A DNA stretch of 43,906 nt from Pirellula sp. (GTDB lineage: Bacteria > Planctomycetota > Planctomycetia > Pirellulales > Pirellulaceae): NCBI GenBank assembly GCA_021300015.1, contig JAJTFB010000010.1:14292-58197 (forward strand), given 5' to 3'. The translations under genes and the position numbers were made by a program. Positions 19,970-28,540 of the stretch are shown one piece after another. A model generated the notes under the pieces. The model made no database searches, was not told the origin of the DNA, and saw only the letters and a program-made list of their open reading frames with translations. The first letter of the stretch is position 1. Every line of letters starts with the position of its first letter.

Positions 19970-21739
19970 ATGCTTGCGTCTGATTTTTCAGCAATACTGG
20001 GTGTGACCGACTTTTGGATGGCAAGGTGGTTGACTCCCATCTGGTTTCTGGGGATCGGCGTGGTCTTTGGCTTGCTCGCCTTGGCGGCGTTTTTGGGCCT
20101 TTGCTACGTGCTCTCGAAAGTCCGGTTTCTCGATACCGTTCGCAGCACTGGGATTTCCCATGTTCTAGCGGGTATTGCGACCCTGATCTCGACGCTTATC
20201 GCCAGCCGGATCTTCGCACCATTTTTTGGATGGGGCTCGATCAACTCTGAGGTTCTGGTCGACGAGTACGTGCTTTTTGCGATCGCCACGGGTTTGCTTT
20301 TCGCCGTTTTTTGGTGGGCATTGATCTACTGTTCGAGCCATCGATTCATGCTCGAGTTGAGATCTTTGGTTTCCGATGGCGTCGGTTTTTACATGCTCAG
20401 CGTGCTAGGGTTTCTGTCGATCATCGGACTTGCTTCGACGTTTCTCGTCGAGTCGCCTCGCGATGCTTTCTCGAGTTTGGGTTACTACGCAAACCAACTC
20501 TTGTCGTTGAGTCCTGGAGCGAACGACCAGAAGTTCACGATTCCTGGAATTCAAGAGGGTAGCGACGCGACCTTCACGTCAATTCCATTGCGATACGACT
20601 CCAAGACGCTTCAAGCGATCACGCTTCAGTCGGACAAGAACCTGCTCATTGGCGACGGGCCGACGATCGCCGATTTTCGCGGGCCTGGCTTCCAGGTAGA
20701 AAACGGCGTGGCTTTTGGATGGAATCGCTCGATGGGAGCCGAGAAGTGTCCTTTGCCTTTGGCCCAAGGTGCCGAGGTATGGGTGCAAAACCAGGAGATC
20801 GGGGATGCGACGTTGACCGTCGGCTTGATCAGTTCCCCGGCGGTACCTCAAGCCTCCACGTTCCTGCTTGCTGGTACGTTCGTGGTTCTTTTTGGTTTGT
20901 TGTTTTTCTTGATGCAAGCCATTGCGCCCAAGGCGTCGGCGATCGCCATGGCGACGGCCAAGAGCGAGCTTTCCCAACCCCTCCCCTTGTTTTTGATGGC
21001 GTTGGTCGGAATCGCCATTTTGCTCTTTGTTTTCCTCCCTTTCATCACCTTCGGCGAGGACATCAAGTTCCTCAAAGAGAATGGAATCACGTTGATCTTG
21101 ATCGCTTGCTCGTTCCAAGCGGTCTGGTCGGCTAGCACGTCGGTCAACGAGGAGATCGAGGGTCGTACGGCTTTGACGCTTTTGAGCAAGCCCGTTCATC
21201 GCCGCTCGTTTATCATCGGGAAGATGCTTGGGATCTTCTGGATTGTGATGTTCATGTTTTTGGTCCTCGGTTCGATCGAACTGCTCGCGGTGGCTTACAA
21301 GCCGATCTACGACGCTCGCGAATCGTCGCTCGAGCAACCCGATTGGCGGCAATGCCATTTTGAGATGATGCAGACGATTCCGGGTCTTGCCATGGCGTTT
21401 TTCCAAGCGGTGGTACTGGGGGCGATCTCGGTGGCATTGGGCACAAGGTTGTCGTTCGTGGCGAACTTCGCAATCTGTTTTTCGATCTACATGCTCGGGC
21501 ACCTGACGCCGACGATTGTGGCAAGTGCCGAGGGGGGATTGCCCTTGGTGGAGTTCTTCTCGCAGTTGATCTCCGCTGCCGTTCCTAACTTGAGCCTCTT
21601 CTCGATGGAAGCGGCGATCGATTCGGACATCGGGATTCCTTGGTCGATCCTCGCGAGCGTTTTGATCTATACGGTCATGTACTTCCTGATGGCAACGCTT
21701 TTGGGTCTGTTGCTCTTCGAAGATCGCGATTTGGCCTGA
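19970..21739 (+). CDS. ABC-2 type permease-like membrane protein
   Basis: 589 residues with about eleven hydrophobic segments. Four lie in the first 170 residues (for example WFLGIGVVFGLLALAAFLGL), then comes a ~140-residue extracytoplasmic loop, then seven more. The sequence NEEIEGRTALTLLSKPVHRRSFIIGK just before the eighth segment is the coupling motif seen in ABC-2 permeases of the type that export lipids, drugs or polysaccharide. The ATPase partner is not next to it. Its TGA overlaps the ATG of the dehydrogenase that follows (TGATG), so translation is coupled and the two belong to the same transcript. The substrate is unknown. Confidence 0.85.
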   Translation: MLASDFSAILGVTDFWMARWLTPIWFLGIGVVFGLLALAAFLGLCYVLSKVRFLDTVRSTGISHVLAGIATLISTLIASRIFAPFFGWGSINSEVLVDEYVLFAIATGLLFAVFWWALIYCSSHRFMLELRSLVSDGVGFYMLSVLGFLSIIGLASTFLVESPRDAFSSLGYYANQLLSLSPGANDQKFTIPGIQEGSDATFTSIPLRYDSKTLQAITLQSDKNLLIGDGPTIADFRGPGFQVENGVAFGWNRSMGAEKCPLPLAQGAEVWVQNQEIGDATLTVGLISSPAVPQASTFLLAGTFVVLFGLLFFLMQAIAPKASAIAMATAKSELSQPLPLFLMALVGIAILLFVFLPFITFGEDIKFLKENGITLILIACSFQAVWSASTSVNEEIEGRTALTLLSKPVHRRSFIIGKMLGIFWIVMFMFLVLGSIELLAVAYKPIYDARESSLEQPDWRQCHFEMMQTIPGLAMAFFQAVVLGAISVALGTRLSFVANFAICFSIYMLGHLTPTIVASAEGGLPLVEFFSQLISAAVPNLSLFSMEAAIDSDIGIPWSILASVLIYTVMYFLMATLLGLLLFEDRDLA

Positions 21740-22719
21740 TGAAACAACTGGTGGTTTGCTATCCGGCCGAGGAACGGCATTTAGAAGCCATCGGGCGTGC
21801 CGCCCCAGGTTATCGAATCGATCTGGCCGATCAGCAGAGCATCCCCGAGAAGATCCATCATGCGGATTTGTTCGTGGGGCATGCCAAGGTCCCAGTCGAT
21901 TGGGATCGGGTGGCCTCCGCGGGTCGGTTGAAGTTCATCCAATCCTCTGCTGCTGGATTGGATCACTGCCTCGCGCCATCGATCATCGACTCGCCGGTCG
22001 TCGTTTGCAGCGCTTCTGGGCTGTTTGCAGACCAAGTGGCCGAGCAGACGTTGGCCTTGCTGCTGGGACTCTTAAGGGGCTTGCCCATCTTCTACCGTCA
22101 GCAGCAGCAGCGGGAGTTTATCCGCAGGCCGACGGGGGACTTGCATCGCAAACGCGTTGGCATCGTCGGTCTCGGGGGCAATGGACGCCGATTGGCTCAG
22201 GTCCTCTGGCCGTTTCGAGTGACGATCCGAGCGACCGATTACTTTCCTGAGCACAAGCCCTCGGAGGTCGAGGAACTATTGCCCCACACGCAGTTGGAAA
22301 GCTTGGCCGCGTGGTCCGAAATCCTGATCTTGACACTCCCGCTGAACGCATCGACCCGTGGGGTCATCGATCGGCAGATATTTGAAGCGATGCCCAAAGG
22401 CTCATGGTTGATCAACGTGGCCCGAGGTCAATGCGTCAACGAAGGGGATTTGATCGCAGCGCTGGATCGAGGTCATTTAGCGGGGGCCGGGTTGGATGTG
22501 ACGGCCGTTGAGCCCTTGCCGGCCGAGAGTCCGTTGTATGGCCATCCGAATGTTTTGATCACACCGCATGTCGGAGCCCAGTCGGGTCCGAGGTACGACG
22601 ATTCGACCCGATTGATTTGCGAGAATCTGGAGCGTTATTTGGCGGGCAAACCGCTTTACAACATTGTCGACAAACGGCTGGGGTTCCCCCACCCGAGCGT
22701 TCTGTATCAGCCCGGTTAG
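21739..22719 (+). CDS. D-2-hydroxyacid dehydrogenase
   Basis: 326 residues from the ATG that overlaps the upstream stop codon; a longer frame exists from 21640 but would lie inside the permease gene. The NAD-binding motif is VGIVGLGGNGRRLA, the catalytic Arg sits in NVARGQ, the Glu in AVEPLP and the His in TPHVGA, the full triad of the D-isomer 2-hydroxyacid dehydrogenases (phosphoglycerate, glycerate or hydroxypyruvate dehydrogenase-type). It reduces a 2-keto acid to the D-hydroxy acid with NAD(P)H in the cytosol. The substrate cannot be chosen from sequence; there is no ACT domain, which argues against a canonical SerA. The gap to the next gene is 23 nt. Confidence 0.92.
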   Translation: MKQLVVCYPAEERHLEAIGRAAPGYRIDLADQQSIPEKIHHADLFVGHAKVPVDWDRVASAGRLKFIQSSAAGLDHCLAPSIIDSPVVVCSASGLFADQVAEQTLALLLGLLRGLPIFYRQQQQREFIRRPTGDLHRKRVGIVGLGGNGRRLAQVLWPFRVTIRATDYFPEHKPSEVEELLPHTQLESLAAWSEILILTLPLNASTRGVIDRQIFEAMPKGSWLINVARGQCVNEGDLIAALDRGHLAGAGLDVTAVEPLPAESPLYGHPNVLITPHVGAQSGPRYDDSTRLICENLERYLAGKPLYNIVDKRLGFPHPSVLYQPG

Positions 22720-22742
22720 CCCAACGGGAATGCCCAACGGGA

Positions 22743-24200
22743 ATGATCGAAGTCAACGAATTGTCTCTGCTAGGTAAGATCGCACTCGGGGGGGCGTTGT
22801 TTCTATTCGTCGGTGGCTTGGCTCTCGTCGGTCGTTTCGTCTCGAGGGGAGTGGAAACCGAGGCGGAGTATTTGGTGGCCGATCGCCAAGTCCCCTTGTG
22901 GCTTTCGATTTTGGCATTGCTTGCGACGTGGTTTGGATCTTCGTCGGTCATCGAGTCTTCTTCGAAGATGTACCGTGGGGGAATCGGTGAAGTTTTGCTC
23001 GATCCGATCGCCTGCGGAGCGACGTTGATATTCACGGGATGTTTTTTCGCAGAGCGGTTTTGGAAGACACAAGCAGCGACGGTAGCGGATTTATTTCGGC
23101 AGCAGTTTGGTCCGACTGCGGAGCGACTGAGTTGTGCGATCCAGGTCCCCTCGTTTTTTCTTTGGATCGGTGCGCAGTTTTTGGCCATGGGTCAGCTTAT
23201 CGAGTCCGCCTTGGGACTCCCCTTGGGGATGTCGATATTGCTTTCGGCAGCGGTGGCTTGGGCGATTGTTGTCGGGGGTGGGATGTGGGCAGTGACCTGG
23301 GCCAACTCGATCATGATCCTCGTATCGCTCCTGAGCATGTTGGTGTTGTTTGGAGCGACCGCCCATGGGATCGGCGAGGGCGATGCGGTTGCGGGTTGGA
23401 GTCGTGTGATCGACGCGGCGCCGAAGGATCATTTTCGAATCGATGCTGCTTCGTTCGAGAAGTGTTTGGCGATTTTAAGCGTATTGTTGATCGGATTGCT
23501 TGGGAATGTGCCCGGTCAGGATCTCCAGCAGCGGGTCGCATCGGCCAAGAGTGCCGCAACGGCCCGATGGATGTGTGTGGTAGGTGGCGTTTTGTACTTG
23601 CTTATCGGATTGATTCCTCTTTATCTGGGGCTCGCGGCGCGATGGACGTTTGGAGATGGACTCAGTGAATCGCAGTTGCCGTTGAATGCAATCGCCGCGC
23701 GGTATCTGAGTGAGCCGTTTCAGATTCTCTTGATTGTCGGGATGTTCAGTCTGTGTTTGGCGGTTGCTGCAAGCGCGACGCTCAGTCAAGCGTCGATTGT
23801 ATCGCGGAATGTGATCAAGCCACTGCGTGGACTGGTAAGGGACTCGTCAGGCAGCGAATCGCTCGGTGGTGCTGGAGTCTGGGGGGCTAGAGCTAGCGTC
23901 GGGTTGGTGATCGCCGGATCGCTTGCAGTTGCCTTCTCGGGCGAATCGATCATGGGGCTTTTGGAGTTGTCGTTGGTGCTGGTGCTCGTTTCGTTGTTTG
24001 TCCCGATGGCGATCGCGCTTTATGTTCCGAGCAAGCAAGCTTGTTCTGGAGTTGGCAACAGCGCGATGATCGCCGGTTTCGTTGCATGGTTGGTGGGGTT
24101 TCTCTTCGAATCACGCATTGGGATCCCTGCGAGCTTGATCGGGTTGAGTGCGAGTGCGATCGCAGCTTGGTTGGCCATGCGCTCGGCCCTTACGCGGTGA
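22743..24200 (+). CDS. Sodium:solute symporter family transporter
   Basis: 485 residues from the ATG at 22743. About thirteen transmembrane helices; motifs of the SSS family include VPLWLSILALLATWFGSSS near the first helices, GEVLLDPIACG, QFLAMGQLIESA, GNVPGQDLQQRVASA (the sodium-site region with the typical VPGQDLQQR signature) and RNVIKP. The family imports sugars, amino acids, nucleosides, vitamins or carboxylates with Na+. Which substrate is not readable. It follows the dehydrogenase by 23 nt and may feed it. A gap of 108 nt separates it from the next gene, so the cluster that follows could have its own promoter there. Confidence 0.92.
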   Translation: MIEVNELSLLGKIALGGALFLFVGGLALVGRFVSRGVETEAEYLVADRQVPLWLSILALLATWFGSSSVIESSSKMYRGGIGEVLLDPIACGATLIFTGCFFAERFWKTQAATVADLFRQQFGPTAERLSCAIQVPSFFLWIGAQFLAMGQLIESALGLPLGMSILLSAAVAWAIVVGGGMWAVTWANSIMILVSLLSMLVLFGATAHGIGEGDAVAGWSRVIDAAPKDHFRIDAASFEKCLAILSVLLIGLLGNVPGQDLQQRVASAKSAATARWMCVVGGVLYLLIGLIPLYLGLAARWTFGDGLSESQLPLNAIAARYLSEPFQILLIVGMFSLCLAVAASATLSQASIVSRNVIKPLRGLVRDSSGSESLGGAGVWGARASVGLVIAGSLAVAFSGESIMGLLELSLVLVLVSLFVPMAIALYVPSKQACSGVGNSAMIAGFVAWLVGFLFESRIGIPASLIGLSASAIAAWLAMRSALTR

Positions 24201-24308
24201 CTTGAATTCGGTAGGAATGCCGGATAGACTGAATTTTCCTATGGGTCTTACGCACGCCCAGAGCCTGGATTTCCTGCACTGCATCGCAACCCAAAGAGTC
24301 AACGTTTC

Positions 24309-24785
24309 ATGCCGGTGGACCCTTCCAACACAGTCTATTACCGGCGTGCGAGGTTCACGACACGGTTGCCCAAGTCCTACCGCTATGCACTGTCGCATTT
24401 TTGGTTGCAGGAGCTCGAGCCGAATCTCTACCGCGTTGGCATCACCCACTTTGCCACCCGGATGCTCGGAGACTTTGTCGAGTGTGAGTTTAAAAAAAAT
24501 GCCGGTGATAGAATAGAAGTCGGCTTGCCATTGGGTTGGATCGAGGGGTTCAAGGCCGTATCGGATCTTTACAGCGTGATCGATGGGGATTTTGTCGAGT
24601 CGAACGCGGAGCTTGCGAGCAACCCTCAGTTCATGGATCGCGATCCTTATGATCGCGGATGGCTGTACATCGCGCGAGGAAAGCCCGACTCGAGGGTGGT
24701 CGATTGTCAGGGGTATGTCGAAGCCCTCGATCTGGCGATCGACCGGATTTTGTCTCAGGAACAGGAGCAGCAAAAGAAGTGTTAA
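24309..24785 (+). CDS. GcvH-like lipoyl-carrier protein
   Basis: 158 residues, slightly longer than GcvH (~130). The core follows the H-protein fold: an N-terminal strand pair, GITHFATRMLGDFVECE (compare GITDYAQ..LGDIVFV in true H protein), then GWIEGFKAVSDLYSVIDGDFVESN with Lys82 in the position of the lipoylated lysine, and DPYDRGWLY near the end, as in H proteins. No glycine-cleavage P, T or L genes are nearby, so this is a divergent, non-canonical H-like protein. It overlaps the COG0523 GTPase start by 7 nt. Comparable H-like proteins (LbpA) carry sulfur intermediates in Hdr-type sulfur oxidation; whether that applies here is inference, but an HdrA-like neighbour makes it worth testing. 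Confidence 0.88.
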   Translation: MPVDPSNTVYYRRARFTTRLPKSYRYALSHFWLQELEPNLYRVGITHFATRMLGDFVECEFKKNAGDRIEVGLPLGWIEGFKAVSDLYSVIDGDFVESNAELASNPQFMDRDPYDRGWLYIARGKPDSRVVDCQGYVEALDLAIDRILSQEQEQQKKC

Positions 24786-25888
24786 AGCTCAAGTACATCA
24801 TGATCGGCGGCTTTCTCGGTGCGGGCAAGACGACCAGCATGCTCAAGGCGGCTGAGTATTTTTCCGAGCAAGGGCTTCGTGTGGGTTTGATCTCGAACGA
24901 TCAGAGTCAAGGACTCGTCGATACGAACTTGTTGAGTTCGAGTGGATTTGCAACCGAGGAGATATCCGGGGGGTGTTTTTGTTGCCGTTTCCCTTCCTTG
25001 TTGCAAGCCACCGAGCGGCTCGATCGCGACGCGCAACCCGACGTTTATCTAGCCGAGCCGGTCGGCTCGTGCACCGATTTGGTGGCCACGGTCGTCTATC
25101 CGCTCGAGCAGATGGTCGGTCATCGCTACAGCATCGCCCCGTTGAGCGTGTTGGTCGACCCGATCCGAGCGCAGCGGTTTTTGGGGATTTTGACGGGCAA
25201 GACGTTTTCTCCCAAAGTCAATTACATCTACGACAAGCAGCTAGAGGAAGCCGACTTGATCGTCATCAACAAGAAGGAGTTGCTCGACGCACAAAGTTTG
25301 GATCGCTTGACCAGGGCCCTTCAGGATCGCTATCCCAAGAGTCGCGTATTGAGTCTCAGCGCCCGGACCGGCGAGGGTCTCGAAGATTGGTTTACGATTC
25401 TGTCATCATCTCTGGAATCATCGCAACAGCAGGACCGCACGACGATGGAGGTCGACTACGAGGTGTATGCCCAAGGCGAGGCGTTGCTCGGATGGGTGAA
25501 CTATTCTTGGAGACTCAGCGGTAGGGAGTTCGATGGAAATGAATTTTTGAAGGGGTTGCTCGGGGGGCTTCACGAGCGCTTTGCCGATCGGATTTCCATT
25601 GCGCATTTAAAGGGAACGTTGGTTCCTGACCAGGGAAACGATATCGCCGTGGCGAATTTGGTCCGAGAAGACGGGATCGTCGAACAGTCGCATCATTTGC
25701 TCGAATCGCTTGAGAGCGGAGAATTGACCTTGAATTTGCGAGCCGAGGCAGACCCTGAAATGTTGAGTCAGGCCGTCGAAGCATCCTTGCAAAAGGGGTG
25801 CGAGGAGTTTAGATTGACATCGCAGGTAATCCATTCAGCGGCGTTCCGTCCGCTCCCACCGACTCCGACCCATCGTCTCTTGCGATAA
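24779..25888 (+). CDS. CobW/COG0523 family GTPase (putative metallochaperone)
   Basis: 369 residues from a GTG that overlaps the end of the H-like gene; the 40 residues upstream in the longer frame are not homologous. Walker A is GGFLGAGKT at 10-18; the metal-binding signature of the family, GGCFCC (64-69), is present; Asp and NKxE base-recognition motifs follow (LVDP; INKKE). GTPases of this family deliver metal (Zn, Co, Ni or Fe) to target enzymes. Residues 230-369 form the variable C-terminal domain with conserved-looking GWVNYSW and IAHLKGTL. Its location between an H-like carrier and Fe-S proteins suggests that it helps to mature an enzyme of this cluster; the metal is unknown. Confidence 0.92.
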   Translation: MLKLKYIMIGGFLGAGKTTSMLKAAEYFSEQGLRVGLISNDQSQGLVDTNLLSSSGFATEEISGGCFCCRFPSLLQATERLDRDAQPDVYLAEPVGSCTDLVATVVYPLEQMVGHRYSIAPLSVLVDPIRAQRFLGILTGKTFSPKVNYIYDKQLEEADLIVINKKELLDAQSLDRLTRALQDRYPKSRVLSLSARTGEGLEDWFTILSSSLESSQQQDRTTMEVDYEVYAQGEALLGWVNYSWRLSGREFDGNEFLKGLLGGLHERFADRISIAHLKGTLVPDQGNDIAVANLVREDGIVEQSHHLLESLESGELTLNLRAEADPEMLSQAVEASLQKGCEEFRLTSQVIHSAAFRPLPPTPTHRLLR

Positions 25889-25938
25889 TTGTTGCCTAGC
25901 CGCAGCAAAACCGATCTCCTCTAAAACTTCAGGGATGC

Positions 25939-26394
25939 ATGAGCGAGCACCGACCGATTTTGTATTGCCGATGCGCGTACGCGAAAGTACTTCCTGAGGA
26001 TGTCAAGGATTTGGTGCTCGAGCGTCTGATCGATTCGAATGTACCGTTTGAATCCGTCAGCGATTTGTGCGAGATGTCGGCTCGCAAGGATCCGGGGCTT
26101 GTGCCTCTTTCGCAGCAGGCGGGCTTGCGGATCGTGGCTTGCTATCCCAGGGCCGTCAAATGGCTGTTTTCGGCGGCCGGAGCTGCGATTCAGACCGAAT
26201 CAGGTCAGTCCGAATCAGGCCCGTCCAAATCAGGCGAAAGCGAATCACGCAAAAGCGATGCGAAGGAGCCTGTGTACATCGAGGTGCTCAACATGCGGAC
26301 CGACACGGCCGATAGCGTTTGTGCCAAGCTTGGGATCGGGACCAAAGATACGGCCGAGGGTGCTCAGAGCCAGGCCACAGGAGTTTCGCCATGA
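25939..26394 (+). CDS. Small cysteine protein resembling the HdrA N-terminal region
   Basis: 151 residues, cytosolic. The start has AGGGA about 4 nt upstream. It opens with LYCRCAYAKVL, a Cys-x-Cys pair (10 and 12); then VSDLCEMSARKDPGL with Cys44, and LRIVACYPRAVKWLFSAAG with Cys68. This order (CxC/CxG opening, a Cys before a DPG stretch, then VVAACSPR-like, then a closing EVLNMRTD resembling FEMANIREQ) matches the N-terminal ~140 residues of HdrA, the flavin subunit of heterodisulfide reductases, though the FAD domain is absent. Between residues 84 and 107 there is a Ser/Lys/Glu linker built from short repeats. The stop codon overlaps the next ATG (ATGA). The HdrA resemblance is by eye and of moderate confidence; a search would decide. 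Confidence 0.8.
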   Translation: MSEHRPILYCRCAYAKVLPEDVKDLVLERLIDSNVPFESVSDLCEMSARKDPGLVPLSQQAGLRIVACYPRAVKWLFSAAGAAIQTESGQSESGPSKSGESESRKSDAKEPVYIEVLNMRTDTADSVCAKLGIGTKDTAEGAQSQATGVSP

Positions 26395-27305
26395 TCGCTA
26401 CGAATCGAGAGAGGCCACGGGTATTGCTCTACGAAGGTGCCGGCGCAGAGCCCATCGATGCGGCTTTGCGAAGGAGCATCGTTCCGAAGTTGCTCGACCG
26501 AGGCTATACCGTGACGCGGATTACCCAAAACGCCAATTTGGGGAATCTAGGGCATAACGAGTTGATCATCTTGGGCCGCTTTACGCGTCCTGGGGACTTC
26601 CAATCCGCCCAAGGGGACTTGAAAATCCACACCAGGGACGTGCGGGACGAGAGTTTGGAGAGTCTTATCGAGTACATCGACTCGATAGCCGACGGGGTTT
26701 CCGAAGCAAGACCCCATTGGAAGCCCTGGTTTCCGGTGATCGATTACGATCGATGCACCAACTGCATGCAATGCTTGAGTTTTTGTCTGTTCGATGTGTA
26801 TGGGGTCAATCAGGCCAATCAGATCACCGTACAGAATCAGACCAATTGCAAAACCGATTGTCCGGCATGTTCTCGCGTGTGTCCTGAAGTCGCGATTTTG
26901 TTTCCGAAGTACAAAGCCGGTCCGATCAACGGAGACGAAGTCAACCAGGATGACGTGCGGCGAGAGGCGATGAAGGTCGACATCAGCGCGTTGCTCGGTG
27001 GAGACATCTACTCGATGCTCAAGGACCGCAGTGAGAAGGCCAAGTCGCGATTCTCCAAGGAGCGTGACGACGATCGCGCCTTGAAAGAGCGTCAGCGGTG
27101 CCTTGATAAACTCAAGACCAACATCGACGGCTTGGATATCCCTGCGGAAGTGCTCTCGAGTTTGCCGAGTTTCGACCAGATCCAATCCAAGGCGCAGGCG
27201 GCCAAGCAGCGGGCCGAGCAGGCTCTTGCTGGGCAAGCACAGGCTAGTCAAGCACAGGCTGGGCAAGCACAAGTTGAAGTATCCCCCAAACCGGCAACAT
27301 CCTAG
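26391..27305 (+). CDS. Ferredoxin-like protein with two [4Fe-4S] motifs
   Basis: 304 residues from the ATG at 26391 that overlaps the preceding stop. Residues 1-110 form an unrecognised alpha/beta domain (RVLLYEGAGAEP, GYTVTRI, LIILGRF). Residues 118-170 carry two Fe-S binding motifs: C122-x2-C125-x2-C128-x3-C132 and C153-x3-C157-x2-C160-x3-C164-P, a bacterial two-cluster ferredoxin pattern. A charged helical region follows, then a repetitive AGQAQASQAQ tail encoded by ~15-nt repeats. There is no signal peptide, so it acts in the cytosol. It probably passes electrons to or from the radical SAM enzyme encoded 23 nt downstream, or acts with the HdrA-like protein. Confidence 0.9.
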   Translation: MIATNRERPRVLLYEGAGAEPIDAALRRSIVPKLLDRGYTVTRITQNANLGNLGHNELIILGRFTRPGDFQSAQGDLKIHTRDVRDESLESLIEYIDSIADGVSEARPHWKPWFPVIDYDRCTNCMQCLSFCLFDVYGVNQANQITVQNQTNCKTDCPACSRVCPEVAILFPKYKAGPINGDEVNQDDVRREAMKVDISALLGGDIYSMLKDRSEKAKSRFSKERDDDRALKERQRCLDKLKTNIDGLDIPAEVLSSLPSFDQIQSKAQAAKQRAEQALAGQAQASQAQAGQAQVEVSPKPATS

Positions 27306-27327
27306 TTCTCAGCAGGCAGACTTGACC

Positions 27328-28518
27328 ATGGTCGCACGAATCGCAACACGCATGCTCAGAACCGTCGATACACGGTTGCTTTGGAAGTTCGCTTACAACT
27401 TTGGGTACAAGGGGATGCGATCGGTTCAGAAGTACAAGAAGCGGCTCAAGCAGGGGGTGCACTTCCCTCCGTTTCTGTTTATTTCGGTGATCAATTCGTG
27501 CCAACTGCGATGCCAGGGTTGCTGGGTGGACGTCGCATCTCCTCGTCAGATGATCAGCAAGGAGGATCTCAATCGGATCATCACCGACGCGAAGAAGCAC
27601 GGGAACAGTTATTTTGGGATTCTCGGTGGCGAGCCGTTCATGCATCCGGATTTGCTCGACGTGATCGAGTCGCACAAGGACTGTTACTTTCAGATATTCA
27701 CCAATGGTCAGTTGATCACGGACAAGGTTGCGAGTCGGTTGCGGAAGGCGGGCAATGCCACGCCTTTGATCAGCATCGAAGGGACCGATATGATCAGCGA
27801 CGAGCGTCGCGGAGCGAAGAATGTTTACGACAAGACGTTGTTGGGATTGCAGACGGCCGTCAAGCACAAGCTGATTGTCGGGGTCGCTACAAGCGTGTGC
27901 AAAACGAACTACGATCTGGTCAGCGAGGAATGGCTCAAGAAGCTCATCGGCATGGGGGTCCATTATGCATGGTTCCATACGTATCGAGTTGTTGGACCCA
28001 AGCCCACGCCTGAATTGGCGTTGAGTCCCGAGCAGATCGTCCAGTTGCGTCGTTTCATCGTTCAGATGCGGACAAGGGTTCCGATCGGCATTGTCGAGCC
28101 TTATTGGGACGACCGTGGTGGAGCGCTTTGTCCGATGGCCACCGGTGTCAGTCACCACATCGGTCCATCGGGGGCGATCGAACCTTGTCCGATCATTCAA
28201 TTTGCCAAAGAGACCATTCACGACGGTCCGAGCATTTACCAGATCATGGCCAAGTCGGAGTTTTTGGATGATTTTCGCAAGACATCGGCGGCTGCGACCC
28301 GAGGTTGCGTGGTGCTCGAGCGGCCCGATTTGGTCAAGCTTTTGGTTGAAAAACATTCTGCGGTCGACACCACGCAGCGCAAAACTGCGATGTTAGAATT
28401 AGAGGCTCTTGAATCGCGGACCAGCCAGCACCAGCCCGGGCAGGAGATCCCGGAAGAGAGTTGGATATACCGGTTCGCCAAGAAGCACTGGTATTTTGGT
28501 TTCGGTGCCTACACTTGA
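27328..28518 (+). CDS. Radical SAM protein
   Basis: 396 residues from the ATG at 27328. The cluster-binding motif is C58-x3-C62-x2-C65 in NSCQLRCQGCW, followed by the SAM-binding GGEP at 101-104 and ISIEGTD strand. The C-terminal part has additional cysteines (ALCPMATG, IEPCPII, TRGCVV), suggesting a SPASM-like or other auxiliary site. A reaction through the 5'-deoxyadenosyl radical is expected: H abstraction, methylation, adenosyl addition or sulfur insertion. HpnH (adenosylhopanoid synthesis) is the best-known radical SAM enzyme with a hopanoid-type partner and shares a general architecture, but this sequence is not close enough to call it HpnH. The gene lies between the ferredoxin and the DUF116-prenyl synthase gene. 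Confidence 0.92.
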   Translation: MVARIATRMLRTVDTRLLWKFAYNFGYKGMRSVQKYKKRLKQGVHFPPFLFISVINSCQLRCQGCWVDVASPRQMISKEDLNRIITDAKKHGNSYFGILGGEPFMHPDLLDVIESHKDCYFQIFTNGQLITDKVASRLRKAGNATPLISIEGTDMISDERRGAKNVYDKTLLGLQTAVKHKLIVGVATSVCKTNYDLVSEEWLKKLIGMGVHYAWFHTYRVVGPKPTPELALSPEQIVQLRRFIVQMRTRVPIGIVEPYWDDRGGALCPMATGVSHHIGPSGAIEPCPIIQFAKETIHDGPSIYQIMAKSEFLDDFRKTSAAATRGCVVLERPDLVKLLVEKHSAVDTTQRKTAMLELEALESRTSQHQPGQEIPEESWIYRFAKKHWYFGFGAYT

Positions 28519-28540
28519 TCCGTTTGTAAAGAACTCACTT

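Noticed and set aside
27244..28356. 370-residue minus-strand frame opposite the radical SAM gene
   Set aside because: Antisense shadow; no recognisable protein and no ribosome site.
27328..28518. Radical SAM gene as HpnH (adenosylhopanoid synthase)
   Set aside because: It is near a cyclase and has the CxxxCxxC motif, but the flanking sequence and the C-terminal cysteine pattern do not fit HpnH closely enough, so no symbol was given.
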